A stretch of DNA of 64,000 bases from Pasteurella sp030783905 (GCA_051122655.1 CP182107.1:1488001-1552000); one strand, 5' to 3'. Positions 26,989 to 36,060 are shown, numbered from the stretch's first letter. The notes: generated by a model from the sequence alone, not told the origin. A program made the numbers and translations.

Positions 26989-27753
26989 TTATTCACTTGA
27001 TGTTAAACGTGCCAACACATACAACGGGGTGTAAGTCAGTTCAACCTGTTGCTGTGCATTGGTGTAATGTTGCTGATAATGTTGGCAAAACCGTTGTAAT
27101 TGCCCTTTTGTCCAGCCTTGCTGTTGGGTGGCGGTAACCCCTGTTTGTTTGAGATGCTTTAACACCGCTAAAGGATCCGCAAAATGCAATACAATTTCAC
27201 GTTGTTCCAAGGTGAGAATCTCAAATTCAGGTTGTAACCAATTTCGCCACATCTCAAGCGTGGGATAGGTTAAGCCCACCCCTGTTAGGTGTTTCACCTG
27301 TTTTAAATTTTCTGGTGTGAAGGTGCTGAATAACAAAAAACCTCGTGGTTTTAACCGCACTTTACAGCGTTGAATAAAGCCAGGTTTATCTTCAAACCAT
27401 TGCACCACCGATGCACTGGCGATTAAATCGTATTGGTGTGGAAAAGGCAGTTGCTCGGCATCACCACAGTGAAATTGGAAAGGGTGCGGTAACTGGTTGC
27501 GTAAGTGCGACTGCATATCGCACAGATCATTCAGATCCCAATGTTCTGCTTGTAAATGCGACATTAAACCTTTTGTTAATCCCCCTGTGCCACAGCCAAT
27601 TTCTAGCACCCGTTTAAGGGGTCGAGGATCCATTTTCGCCACTAATCCCATTAAATGTTGATGAATCAGACCTTGAGCAATCGCCTGTTGGTCGTAATCC
27701 CCCCTTGCTGCCGAAAAACACTGTTTAATGCGTCCTTTATTGATGATCGCCAT
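26989..27753 (-). CDS. bioC: Malonyl-ACP O-methyltransferase BioC
   Basis: Methylates malonyl-ACP so that the fatty-acid enzymes can build a pimeloyl chain. The 254 residues have the class I AdoMet motif VLEIGCGTGGLT near residue 50 and the BioC-typical SASVVQWFE and GGLTKGL surroundings. It follows bioG by 3 bases, which fits the two acting at the start and end of pimeloyl synthesis. Confidence 0.95.
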   Translation of the reverse strand: MAIINKGRIKQCFSAARGDYDQQAIAQGLIHQHLMGLVAKMDPRPLKRVLEIGCGTGGLTKGLMSHLQAEHWDLNDLCDMQSHLRNQLPHPFQFHCGDAEQLPFPHQYDLIASASVVQWFEDKPGFIQRCKVRLKPRGFLLFSTFTPENLKQVKHLTGVGLTYPTLEMWRNWLQPEFEILTLEQREIVLHFADPLAVLKHLKQTGVTATQQQGWTKGQLQRFCQHYQQHYTNAQQQVELTYTPLYVLARLTSSE

Positions 27754-27756
27754 GTT

Positions 27757-28404
27757 CTACAACCAACAGGCTTCCCAATGGGTGAATTGAGGAAATAACA
27801 AATGCTCCCCTTCCAGCTCATGAATCTCACAACGATCTTGCCAGTAGGCTTTTTGGTTTTGCACAGGGAAAATTTTATCTTTGGTGCCGACAATCGCCTT
27901 GCTCCATGTGATGAGATCCGTGCGACGATCTTGCTGTAAAAAGGCATAAAGTGCGGTCAATTCTGCATGAATTTCCGCTAAAGTAGGGCGCGATGAAAGT
28001 TGCTGATACTCCGTCAAGGCACTTTTTGAACCACAAATACGGCGTTCAAATTTATGTCGATTTTCGTCATTTAAGCCAGACAAGGTGCCGACAAAAATCC
28101 CTTCGGGAATGCCGTATTGATCGTCACAAGGCAAGCCCGTGCCATTCATTGCCGTAGCCGATAACAGGGGATAGCCTTGCATCACCCGTTCTGCCACCCA
28201 TACCCCCATTGACCACGCCACCACCCGAATGTGTTGGTAAGCGGAAAAATCCACCTCACAGCTTAAATCTTGATAATCATAGCAAATCAGTAAATCATAA
28301 TTATGCGGTAAAATCAGGTGTGCCACCACGCTTGGCGGTGTCCCCCAACCTGCAAAATAGACAATCAAATGATCGCCTTGGCGTTGAATATGTTGTGTTT
28401 TCAT
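27757..28404 (-). CDS. bioG: Pimeloyl-ACP methyl ester esterase BioG (DUF452)
   Basis: An alpha/beta-hydrolase that removes the BioC-added methyl group and ends pimeloyl chain synthesis. The 215 residues carry the nucleophile elbow AWSMGVW (serine near residue 70), and the FVGTLSGLND and HLLFPQFTHW regions; the histidine of GEHLLF is a candidate for the triad. BioG replaces BioH in Haemophilus and relatives. Its start overlaps the bioF stop by four bases. Confidence 0.93.
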   Translation of the reverse strand: MKTQHIQRQGDHLIVYFAGWGTPPSVVAHLILPHNYDLLICYDYQDLSCEVDFSAYQHIRVVAWSMGVWVAERVMQGYPLLSATAMNGTGLPCDDQYGIPEGIFVGTLSGLNDENRHKFERRICGSKSALTEYQQLSSRPTLAEIHAELTALYAFLQQDRRTDLITWSKAIVGTKDKIFPVQNQKAYWQDRCEIHELEGEHLLFPQFTHWEACWL

Positions 28405-29564
28405 TCAGCAAAATCCTGTAAACAAGCAATGAGTTGATCCACTTCCGCAAATGACATGTCTGCCGTGAGTGAAAAACGAATGCGAGACGTGCCTTTTGGC
28501 ACCGTTGGTGGACGAATTGGTAAGCAATAATAACCTTGTTGTTGCAAACGTTGGGCGGTTTTCACCGTTAATGCATTATCGCCCAAAATATAAGGCACAA
28601 TACAACTTTCACTTGGCATAAGAACATTAAAAATGTCAACAATTGCTTGGCGTAAATGCTGACTTAAGCTCACAAGGTGTGTCCGTTCTGCCTTCAAATG
28701 CGGTAATTGTTGAAATAAAAAATGCGTCCATGCCACATTCAAAGGGGGTAAAGCAGTCGAAAAAATTAAGGGTCGCATTTTATTGATTAAATAATCTCGA
28801 ATCACCTGATCACAAACCGCATAAGCTCCCATGGAAGCTAAGGCTTTGCCAAATGTGCCCACCAAAATATCAATCTGTTCAAGGCAGCCTTGTTGTTCAG
28901 CCAAGCCTAAGCCATTTTCCCCCAACACGCCAATTGCATGGGCTTCATCCACATATAACATCACTTGTGGGTATTGTTGTTTTAATGCCACAAGCTGGTT
29001 GAGATCCGCACAGTCGCCATCCATGCTAAATACCGATTCTGTCACCACAATCATCCGTTCAAAAGTGCGGTCATTTTTTTGCAAAATCTGCTCAAGGTGG
29101 GCGTAATCATTATGCCGAAAACGCACAAATTCACATTGTGCCAAGCGAATACCATCAATCATGCTGGCATGCACCAGTTTATCCGCCACGATCAAGGTTT
29201 TTTTATCTGCCAAAGCAGGCAAGATCCCAATATTGGCATGATAACCACTGTTAAACAGTAATGCACTTTCTCGCCCAAACGCTTGTGCCATCAGGGTTTC
29301 CAATTCATCATAAATGGGAAAGGATCCCGTTAATAAGCGGGAAGAAGAGGAAGTAAAAGCAGGCAGGTGATCTTGATATTGTGCAAAAAACGCCTGACGT
29401 AAGCCTTCATGGTTAGCTAGCCCTAAATAATCATTGGAGGAGAGATTCAACATGGTTTTACCTTCACGTTGAATAAACCGCCCTTGATGAATGAGTTGCG
29501 GAAGTTGACGAAATTGATTTTGTGCCTTTAACTCGGCTAACTGCTGTTGATAATGTTGGATCAT
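28401..29564 (-). CDS. bioF: 8-amino-7-oxononanoate synthase BioF
   Basis: A PLP-dependent enzyme that joins L-alanine and pimeloyl-ACP. The 387 residues contain NLSSNDYLGL, GYHANIG, the cofactor-binding DEAHAIGVLG and the Schiff-base lysine in GTFGKALAS (near residue 240). Length matches E. coli BioF (384). It follows bioA by 11 bases and overlaps bioG. An uptake signal lies within the gene near 29066. Confidence 0.97.
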   Translation of the reverse strand: MIQHYQQQLAELKAQNQFRQLPQLIHQGRFIQREGKTMLNLSSNDYLGLANHEGLRQAFFAQYQDHLPAFTSSSSRLLTGSFPIYDELETLMAQAFGRESALLFNSGYHANIGILPALADKKTLIVADKLVHASMIDGIRLAQCEFVRFRHNDYAHLEQILQKNDRTFERMIVVTESVFSMDGDCADLNQLVALKQQYPQVMLYVDEAHAIGVLGENGLGLAEQQGCLEQIDILVGTFGKALASMGAYAVCDQVIRDYLINKMRPLIFSTALPPLNVAWTHFLFQQLPHLKAERTHLVSLSQHLRQAIVDIFNVLMPSESCIVPYILGDNALTVKTAQRLQQQGYYCLPIRPPTVPKGTSRIRFSLTADMSFAEVDQLIACLQDFAE

Positions 29565-29575
29565 CGGTTGATTCC

Positions 29576-30865
29576 TTACTGGGCATAGTCTTCTTTCAGG
29601 CTACGGATCGTCCCCTCAATCAGCTGGGCAAGTTGTGTGTTGGACATAATATAAGGGGGCATAAGATACACCAATTTGCCAAACGGACGAACCCACACCC
29701 CATTTTTCACTAAACGAGGCTGTAATGTGTGCATATTCACCGCCTCTTTCATTTCAATCACCCCAATTGCCCCTAGCACTCGCACGTCTGCCACACAATC
29801 TAAGGCGTTTGCTTGGCTTAGACCTTGGCGAAGTTGTTGTTCAATACGTTGAATATTTTGTTGCCAAGGGCTGGCTAAAAGCAGTTTGAGGCTGGCTGTG
29901 GCAACGGCACAAGCCAAAGGGTTTGCCATAAAGGTAGGGCCATGCATAAAACATTTTGCCTCGCCCGAACAAATCACCTCGGCGACGGCTTGATGGGTAA
30001 TGGTAGCGGATAAGGTTAAATAACCGCCCGTTAAGGCTTTACCGAGACACATGATATCAGGCACGATATTGGCATGTTCACAGGCAAACAGCTTGCCTGT
30101 ACGTCCAAAGCCTGTGGCGATTTCATCAAAAATCAACAAAATCCCATATTCCTCACACAAGGCTTTGGCTTGCACCAAATATTCAGGGGAATAAAAATAC
30201 ATGCCGCCCGCCCCTTGTACCACCGGTTCTAAAATCAAGCCCGCAATCTCATTGCCGTGTGTTGCCAGTAAATCACGTAAAGGTTGTATCGCAGCAGGTT
30301 GCCAAGCTTGCCCAAATTTCACGGGGGGCTGAGGTAAAAAATATTGCACAGGCAAGCCTTTGGCAAACAAACTGTGCATGCCCGTCACAGGATCGCACAC
30401 CGACATCGCATGCCAAGTGTCGCCATGATAACCTGAACGAATGGTGGCAAATTTGTGTCGTTGCGTTTCCCCTTTGGCATGTTGGTATTGCACCGCCATT
30501 TTCATCGCCACTTCAACGGCAACGGATCCGCTGTCGGCAAAGAAAATTTTGTCCAATCCCTCGGGTAAAATCTTCACCAGCTGCTGAGCCAATTCAACCG
30601 CAGGCTGGTGAGTCAGCCCACCAAACATCACATGGCTCATTTGACTCAGCTGTTGCGTTGCCGCCTGATTGAGTGCGGGGTGATTGTAACCATGAATGGC
30701 AGACCACCATGACGACATGCCATCAATCAACTGTTGACCATTTTTTAATTGAATATACACCCCTTCAGCACGCTCTACCGCAAATAAGGGAAAATCGGCA
30801 TTTAATGCGGCATAGGGGTGCCAAATATGTTGTCGATCAAATTGCAAAAGTTGCTGTTCATTCAT
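29576..30865 (-). CDS. bioA: Adenosylmethionine--8-amino-7-oxononanoate aminotransferase BioA
   Basis: A class III aminotransferase that makes 7,8-diaminononanoate. The 429 residues from the ATG at 30865 (ribosome site GAGGTGAAAGG) begin MNEQQLLQFDRQHIWHPYAA, the normal BioA start; an upstream in-frame extension to 30970 is spurious. The Schiff-base lysine is in MCLGKALTGGY. It is the first gene of the biotin operon and is transcribed away from psd. Confidence 0.97.
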   Translation of the reverse strand: MNEQQLLQFDRQHIWHPYAALNADFPLFAVERAEGVYIQLKNGQQLIDGMSSWWSAIHGYNHPALNQAATQQLSQMSHVMFGGLTHQPAVELAQQLVKILPEGLDKIFFADSGSVAVEVAMKMAVQYQHAKGETQRHKFATIRSGYHGDTWHAMSVCDPVTGMHSLFAKGLPVQYFLPQPPVKFGQAWQPAAIQPLRDLLATHGNEIAGLILEPVVQGAGGMYFYSPEYLVQAKALCEEYGILLIFDEIATGFGRTGKLFACEHANIVPDIMCLGKALTGGYLTLSATITHQAVAEVICSGEAKCFMHGPTFMANPLACAVATASLKLLLASPWQQNIQRIEQQLRQGLSQANALDCVADVRVLGAIGVIEMKEAVNMHTLQPRLVKNGVWVRPFGKLVYLMPPYIMSNTQLAQLIEGTIRSLKEDYAQ

Positions 30866-30901
30866 CCTTTCACCTCTCTTCTGAATGGCTACCTCAATGG
30901 G

Positions 30902-30925
30902 TGTAAATGCACGCAAATACTTACA
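30902..30925. promoter_or_regulatory. Inverted repeat in the bioA/psd divergent region
   Basis: TGTAA and TTACA are separated by 14 bases, overlapping the psd -35 region. The outer half-sites resemble the ends of BirA operators, but the spacing is about seven bases shorter than in the classical site, and the inner ACC/GGT bases are missing. It could be a degenerate operator or chance. Confidence 0.25.
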
Positions 30926-30948
30926 TAAACGGAATAACTTGCTATAAT
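30921..30948 (+). promoter_or_regulatory. Candidate psd promoter (extended -10)
   Basis: TTACAT and a perfect TATAAT (30943-30948) are spaced 16 bases apart, and TGC directly before the -10 gives the TGNTATAAT extended element. The expected start near 30955 leaves a 50-base leader to the psd ATG. Confidence 0.6.
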
Positions 30949-31006
30949 CGCCAAGCGTTTGGCTGTTCAAGCCAGTTATTCTAACTTAAAAAGATGATTT
31001 ATCACC

Positions 31007-31894
31007 ATGAATATATTAGAAAAAAAAGCACAACTTAGTTACTGGCAACGCCTTAAAATTGCCTTTCAATATGTGATGCCACAACTTTATTTAACTCGTC
31101 TTGCCGGCTGGTTTGCCAAACAGGAATGGGGGGCGGTAAGCCATTTTGTGATCAAATTATTCGCTAAAAAATACAATGTGGATATGCACGAAGCGGCAAA
31201 ACCTAACTTTAGCGATTATGCCAGTTTCAACGCCTTTTTTATTCGTCCCTTAGCGGAAAATGCTCGTCCCATTAATCAAAATCCTACCGCACTTTGTTTA
31301 CCGGCTGACGGTCGGATTAGCCAACTTGGCCACATTGAACAGGATTTATTACTACAGGCCAAAGGTCATCATTTTAGCTTGAGCGATTTGTTAGCAGGTG
31401 ATGAAGCGCTAGTCAATCACTTTAAAGAGGGCGAGTTTGCCACCACCTATCTTTCACCACGCGATTATCACCGAGTGCATATGCCGTGCGATGCCACCTT
31501 ATGTAAAATGATTTATGTGCCGGGGGAATTATTCTCGGTCAATCCTTTTTTAGCCGAACATGTGCCAAACTTATTTGCCCGCAATGAACGCGTGATCTGC
31601 GTATTTGATACCGAATTTGGCAAAATGGTGCAAATTTTAGTCGGTGCGACCATTACCGCAAGCATGAGTACAGTATGGGCTGGGGTAATCAATCCACCCC
31701 GTCCAGAACAAGTCACCACTTGGACTTACGAGGGGGAAAGAGCGGTCAAATTAGTGAAAGGGCAAGAAATGGGCGCGTTCCAATTAGGCTCAACGGTCAT
31801 TAATTTATTTGAAAAAGATCGTGTCCAGTTAGCCTCCCACTTACAAGTGGATAGTCCCGTGCGAATGGGTGAAATTCTTGCCTACCAAAAATAA
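31007..31894 (+). CDS. psd: Phosphatidylserine decarboxylase proenzyme
   Basis: Makes phosphatidylethanolamine, the main membrane phospholipid. The 295 residues contain LYLTRLAGWFAKQEWG, FNAFFIRPL, the YLSPRDYHRVHMP motif and the self-cleavage site L260-G-S262-T, where Ser262 becomes the pyruvoyl group of the alpha chain. It is expected to be membrane-associated. fklB follows after 24 bases and may be co-transcribed. Confidence 0.98.
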   Translation: MNILEKKAQLSYWQRLKIAFQYVMPQLYLTRLAGWFAKQEWGAVSHFVIKLFAKKYNVDMHEAAKPNFSDYASFNAFFIRPLAENARPINQNPTALCLPADGRISQLGHIEQDLLLQAKGHHFSLSDLLAGDEALVNHFKEGEFATTYLSPRDYHRVHMPCDATLCKMIYVPGELFSVNPFLAEHVPNLFARNERVICVFDTEFGKMVQILVGATITASMSTVWAGVINPPRPEQVTTWTYEGERAVKLVKGQEMGAFQLGSTVINLFEKDRVQLASHLQVDSPVRMGEILAYQK

Positions 31895-31918
31895 TTTTTA
31901 ACCACAATAGGAAAAACA

Positions 31919-32551
31919 ATGAGTCAACAATTTTTCGACCAAGTGTCATTAGCAAGTCTTTCTGCAAAAGGGAGTTATGGAATCGGTTTACAAATCGGTC
32001 AACAATTATTAGATAGCCAACTAGAGGTAACAGCAGAAGCCGTCGCGAAAGGGATTTTTGATGTATTAAATCAAAATCCACCTGCACTTGAGTTAAATGA
32101 AGTCAGTCAAGCACTTCAGACTTTACAACAACAAGCCATGGCGGCACAACAAGCCCAATTCAAAGAAATTGAAGCCGAAGGCAAACAATTTTTAGCCGAA
32201 AATGCCCAAAAAGAAGGGGTGAAAACCACTGAATCGGGTTTGCAATATGAAGTGTTAGTAGAAGGCGAAGGGCAAATTCCAGCACGCGAAGACAAAGTGC
32301 GTGTACACTACACCGGGACATTAATTGATGGCACGGTATTTGACAGCTCGGTCAAACGTGGTCAACCGGCTGAATTCCCAGTGAACGGCGTCATCGCAGG
32401 TTGGATCGAAGCCTTATCCATGATGCCTGTTGGCTCAAAATGGCGTTTAACCATTCCACACAACCTTGCCTATGGTGAGCGTGGTGCGGGCGCGTCTATT
32501 CCACCATTCAGCACCTTAGTGTTTGAAGTGGAATTATTAGCCATTCTTTAA
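31919..32551 (+). CDS. fklB: FKBP-type 22 kDa peptidyl-prolyl isomerase
   Basis: A folding catalyst that isomerises X-Pro bonds. The 210 residues have an N-terminal helical dimerisation domain (about 1-110, with YGIGLQIGQQLL and a glutamine/alanine-rich helix) and a C-terminal FKBP domain with VRVHYTGTLIDGTVFDSS, GVIAGWIEAL and IPHNLAYGERGAG. No signal peptide is seen, so it matches cytosolic FklB rather than periplasmic FkpA. It ends at a bidirectional USS terminator. Confidence 0.94.
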   Translation: MSQQFFDQVSLASLSAKGSYGIGLQIGQQLLDSQLEVTAEAVAKGIFDVLNQNPPALELNEVSQALQTLQQQAMAAQQAQFKEIEAEGKQFLAENAQKEGVKTTESGLQYEVLVEGEGQIPAREDKVRVHYTGTLIDGTVFDSSVKRGQPAEFPVNGVIAGWIEALSMMPVGSKWRLTIPHNLAYGERGAGASIPPFSTLVFEVELLAIL

Positions 32552-32569
32552 CACTCAACGCTAGACATA

Positions 32570-32598
32570 AAAAAGTGCGGTCATTTTCCGCACTTTTT
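32570..32598. terminator. Bidirectional USS-pair terminator, fklB / small lipoprotein
   Basis: AAAAAGTGCGG and CCGCACTTTTT form an 11-bp stem with a 7-base loop. A and T tracts flank both sides, so it can end fklB on the plus strand and the convergent lipoprotein gene on the minus strand. Confidence 0.9.
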
Positions 32599-32610
32599 CT
32601 TTTCGATTGT

Positions 32611-32937
32611 TTATCGTTTCAAGCCTTGCTGATAGCCACTGTTCCACGAATGGCGGAACTGGTCCGGCACAGCCTTGCCCGTTTGTTCTTCACAGTAAGC
32701 CGTTCGTTGACTCAGCATTTTTTGTTGGTGTTCTCGAAATGATTTCCCCACACGATAGCCATCCAAATACCAATCATCATTATCTTGACAAGCCATGGTA
32801 TTCATCCGTTGTATCTCCCCCGTCACCCGAAAGGCTTTGCCTGCTTCAATGCGTTGTCCTGACGCCACACTATGCTCAACACAACCACTAACACAAGTGG
32901 CGATAACACTTAATGTGAGAACCTGTTTCCATTGCAT
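32611..32937 (-). CDS. Small predicted lipoprotein, unknown function
   Basis: A 108-residue protein with a short signal sequence and a lipobox-like VSGC (Cys19). The mature part contains four or so dispersed motifs, DNDDWYLDGYRVGKSFREHQ, RTAYCEEQTGK and FRHSWNSGYQQGL, where the repeated aromatic-x-x-G-x-x-x-G pattern resembles DUF2799-type lipoproteins. I cannot assign a function. It is 20 bases downstream of proB and may share its transcript. Confidence 0.75.
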   Translation of the reverse strand: MQWKQVLTLSVIATCVSGCVEHSVASGQRIEAGKAFRVTGEIQRMNTMACQDNDDWYLDGYRVGKSFREHQQKMLSQRTAYCEEQTGKAVPDQFRHSWNSGYQQGLKR

Positions 32938-32957
32938 ATTCTTACCTTCCCCCGAGT

Positions 32958-34061
32958 TTATAACACAATCATATCATCACGATGCACCGCTACTGCACCG
33001 TATTCATAACCCAAAAGTTGTTCAATATCTTGCGATTTTTTCCCTTGAATTAACTGCAGTGCATCGCTGTTATAACGTGGCATACCCAAGGCAATATCCT
33101 TGCCTTGCAAGGTGCGGATTTTAACTACTTCCCCACGGGAGAAACGCCCTGCCACCTTCACAATGCCCGCGGGTAATAAGGATTTATGCTGAATGAGCAT
33201 GGCCTGTTCTGCACCAGCATCAATCGTGATAATACCTGCTGAGGGCGCAGCATAAAGCCATTGTTTACGGCTTTCTAAGCGATCGGATTGAACAAGAAAT
33301 TTAGTGCCAATCGCTTGTCCATACGCCAAGTCTGTAATCACATTCGCCCGATTCCCCGGTGCAATTACCGTTTCAATGCCTGAACGGGTGGCCACATCAG
33401 CGGCACTGATTTTGGTGGACATACCGCCCGTGCCTAAAGTCGTCCCACTGCCTCCCGCAATGGAACGAATATGATCGGTAATTTTCTCCACTTGACTGAT
33501 CAGTTTTGCATCAGGATTTTTGCGAGGATCGCTGTCAAACAGCCCTTGTTGGTCGGTTAATAAATACAGTTGCTCGGCTTGCACCAAAATCGCCACTAAA
33601 GCGGATAAATTATCATTATCCCCCACTTTAATTTCTGAGGTTGCCACCGCATCATTTTCATTAATTACAGGAATAATTTGGTTATCTAATAACGCACGTA
33701 ACGTATCTCTGGCATTTAAAAAGCGTTCACGATCTTCAATATCAGCACGGGTTAACAAAATCTGTCCAATATGAATATCATAAATGGCAAACAATTTTTC
33801 CCACGTTTGAATTAACTGGCTTTGCCCGACCGCTGCCAATAATTGCTTTGAAGCAATGGTAGGCGGCAATTGAGGATGATTTAAATAATGACGACCTGCC
33901 GCAATCGCCCCCGAAGTCACAATCACTAAGCGAAAACCTGCCTGATGAAGTTGTGCTAGCTGACGGACAATGTCCATCATATGCGGTAAATTTAACTTGG
34001 CCGATCCTTGCGTTAAGGTACTGGTGCCAAATTTTACAACGAGCGTTTTGTCTGTTTTCAT
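32958..34061 (-). CDS. proB: Glutamate 5-kinase ProB
   Basis: The first, feedback-inhibited step of proline synthesis. The 367 residues from the ATG at 34061 match the E. coli length exactly; the in-frame upstream extension to 34130 is not supported. The amino-acid kinase domain shows VVKFGTSTL, VTSGAIAAG and GTGGMSTKISAA; a C-terminal PUA domain runs from about 275 (AGIVKVAGRFSRGEVV). proA is not adjacent, so proline synthesis genes are split in this genome. Confidence 0.97.
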   Translation of the reverse strand: MKTDKTLVVKFGTSTLTQGSAKLNLPHMMDIVRQLAQLHQAGFRLVIVTSGAIAAGRHYLNHPQLPPTIASKQLLAAVGQSQLIQTWEKLFAIYDIHIGQILLTRADIEDRERFLNARDTLRALLDNQIIPVINENDAVATSEIKVGDNDNLSALVAILVQAEQLYLLTDQQGLFDSDPRKNPDAKLISQVEKITDHIRSIAGGSGTTLGTGGMSTKISAADVATRSGIETVIAPGNRANVITDLAYGQAIGTKFLVQSDRLESRKQWLYAAPSAGIITIDAGAEQAMLIQHKSLLPAGIVKVAGRFSRGEVVKIRTLQGKDIALGMPRYNSDALQLIQGKKSQDIEQLLGYEYGAVAVHRDDMIVL

Positions 34062-34226
34062 CTTCTCTATTATCTTATTTTTGAGGTGCAAAATTGAAGT
34101 TAACTTATCATTAATCATCCAAAAAATCATCTCGTTTACTTGCTATTTTCTATGATTTAGCACAAATTTTTTTTAACCAAAAAGCATATAATAAAATCTC
34201 TTGATTGTTCAGCAAGGAACTCGATT

Positions 34227-35015
34227 ATGACTTCAACCTCTTCACTAGAAACGGAGCGGCAACGGGAAATCACTCGCCTTTGTGTGCAAGTCGCCCAACT
34301 CTTATTACAACATGGTGCTGAAAGTGCGGTGATTGTACAAATGGCCCATCGACTTGGTATCGCCTTAGGCGTTGAAAGTGTCGAATGTGCTCTCACACCG
34401 AACGCGATTATTCTTACCACGTTAAACCAACATCATTGCATTACCACTGTACGTAAAAACCAAGATAAGGGCATTAATATGCAAGTGGTCACCGAAGTAC
34501 AGCGGATTGTTATCACTGCAGAGCATAAAATTTATGATATGCAACAAGTGAAAGCCAAGCTCGCACGCATTAAACCGCTCAAATACAATCGCTATTTTGT
34601 GATGTTGATGATTGGGCTGTCCTGTGCCAGTTTCGCCCATTTATCTGGTGGTGATGAGCTTGTCGCACTGGTGACCTTTATTGCCGCCTCCATCGCGATG
34701 TATGTTCGCCAAGCCCTCGCGGCAAGGCATTATAATCCACTGATCGTCTTCGCCTTAACGGCTTTTGTCGCCTCATTAGTTGCTGGACTTGGCTTAAAAT
34801 ACGATATTGGCAATCAACCACAAATCGCCTTAGCCTCAAGCGTATTGTTACTGGTGCCGGGTTTCCCATTGATTAATGCCTTAGCCGATATTTTAAAAGG
34901 CCATATCAATATGGGGATGGCTCGTTGGACACTCGCCACGATTCTTACCTTTGGCGCATGTTTAGGTATTGTGTTTGCCTTGAGTGTCCTCGGTATTACG
35001 GCATGGGGGAAATAA
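34227..35015 (+). CDS. yjjP: Threonine/serine exporter N-terminal-type subunit YjjP
   Basis: One half of a ThrE-type exporter split over two genes. The 262 residues have a soluble N-terminal part (about 1-115, with QVAQLLLQHGAESAVIVQ and SVECALTPNAIILT) and five membrane segments. E. coli YjjP-YjjB exports succinate and related acids, while ThrE proteins elsewhere export threonine and serine, so the substrate here is uncertain. Its stop is one base before the yjjB ATG. Confidence 0.9.
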   Translation: MTSTSSLETERQREITRLCVQVAQLLLQHGAESAVIVQMAHRLGIALGVESVECALTPNAIILTTLNQHHCITTVRKNQDKGINMQVVTEVQRIVITAEHKIYDMQQVKAKLARIKPLKYNRYFVMLMIGLSCASFAHLSGGDELVALVTFIAASIAMYVRQALAARHYNPLIVFALTAFVASLVAGLGLKYDIGNQPQIALASSVLLLVPGFPLINALADILKGHINMGMARWTLATILTFGACLGIVFALSVLGITAWGK

Positions 35016-35016
35016 G

Positions 35017-35478
35017 ATGTTAATGCTAAATTTGCTTGATGATATGTTTTTTGCCGCTATTCCTGCTGTGGGGTTTGCTTTAGTGTTTAATGTGCCACCT
35101 AAAGCGTTAAAGTATTGTGCAGTCTTAGGTGCACTCGGCCATGGCTTACGTACGCTGTTAGTGCATTTTGAATTCCCTTTAGTGTTTGCCACATTCTGTG
35201 GCGCGGCCCTCATAGGCTTTATTGGGGTGCATTTATCTCATCGTTACTTAGCGCACCCAAAAGTATTTACTGTCGCCGCAATTATCCCAATGATTCCCGG
35301 TGTTTATGCTTATAAAGCAATGATTGCCGTGGTGCAGTTACATAATCAAGGTTGGTCTCATGAACTTACTGCCCAGATGATCGATTATTTTATCAAAACA
35401 GGCTTTATCCTCGGTGCATTGGTTTTTGGACTCGCATTGCCGGGCTTACTGTTCTATCGGCAAAAACCTGTGGTATAG
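35017..35478 (+). CDS. yjjB: Threonine/serine exporter partner subunit YjjB (DUF3815)
   Basis: The second half of the split ThrE-type exporter. The 153 residues from the ATG at 35017 (ribosome site GGGGAAATAAG) form four to five membrane segments with DDMFFAAIPAVGFALVFNVP and the conserved YLAHPKVFTVAAIIPMIPG. The start listed 33 bases earlier overlaps yjjP and lacks family support. folA follows after 37 bases. Confidence 0.9.
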   Translation: MLMLNLLDDMFFAAIPAVGFALVFNVPPKALKYCAVLGALGHGLRTLLVHFEFPLVFATFCGAALIGFIGVHLSHRYLAHPKVFTVAAIIPMIPGVYAYKAMIAVVQLHNQGWSHELTAQMIDYFIKTGFILGALVFGLALPGLLFYRQKPVV

Positions 35479-35515
35479 TAGCCCCATCTTTTGCTTGCAC
35501 TTTCGGAAATTGAAT

Positions 35516-36007
35516 ATGACATTAAGCCTTATCGTCGCTATGACAAAAAACCATGTGATTGGCAAAGACAATCAAATGCCTTGGCATTTGCCTGCCGATT
35601 TAGCCTGGTTTCGCCAAAATACCACCGGTAAACCGGTGATTATGGGGCGAAAAACCTTTGAAAGCATTGGACGTCCACTACCGAAACGAACCAATGTAGT
35701 CCTCTCTCGCCAACCTTATGAACGTGAAGGCATCGTTTGGCAAAATAGCCTTGACAGTGCGCTAGCGTTTGTCAAAGATGCCCCGGAAATTATGCTGATT
35801 GGCGGAGGCGAATTATTTAAACACTATTTCAATAAAGCCGATAAGATCTATCTCACCGAGATTCAAACTGAATTAGAGGGGGATACCTTCTTTCCTGAAA
35901 TTGCCTGGCAAGACTGGGACATTGAGCATGAGGAATGGCGTCACGCAGATGAAAATAATGCGTATGACTGCCGTTTTTTTATTTTACGCCGTAAGACAGC
36001 AGACTAG
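35516..36007 (+). CDS. folA: Dihydrofolate reductase
   Basis: Reduces dihydrofolate to tetrahydrofolate with NADPH. The 163 residues from the ATG at 35516 show MTLSLIVAMTKNHVIGKDNQ-type opening, MPWHLPADLAWF with the catalytic acid Asp28, GRKTFESIGRPLPKR and IGGGELF. It is the classic target of trimethoprim. It is close enough to yjjPB to be read through from them. A hairpin with T-rich tail follows. Confidence 0.98.
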   Translation: MTLSLIVAMTKNHVIGKDNQMPWHLPADLAWFRQNTTGKPVIMGRKTFESIGRPLPKRTNVVLSRQPYEREGIVWQNSLDSALAFVKDAPEIMLIGGGELFKHYFNKADKIYLTEIQTELEGDTFFPEIAWQDWDIEHEEWRHADENNAYDCRFFILRRKTAD

Positions 36008-36023
36008 ATCGCTAATCATACAC

Positions 36024-36060
36024 GAAAGGGCACCATGCTAAAACGTGCCGTGCCCTTTTC
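36024..36060 (+). terminator. Terminator-like hairpin after folA
   Basis: AAAGGGCAC (36025-36033) and GTGCCCTTT (36050-36058) form a 9-bp stem. A competing pairing of GGCAC with GTGCC is nested inside the loop. The T tract (TTTTC) is short, so strength is moderate. Confidence 0.65.

Noticed and set aside
30259..30672. 137-codon ORF antisense to bioA
   Set aside because: Shadow of the bioA coding frame, arises from its GC-rich third positions; no start signal.
30866..31006. Canonical BirA operator upstream of bioA
   Set aside because: The only inverted repeat (TGTAA-N14-TTACA) has the wrong spacing and lacks the conserved inner bases.
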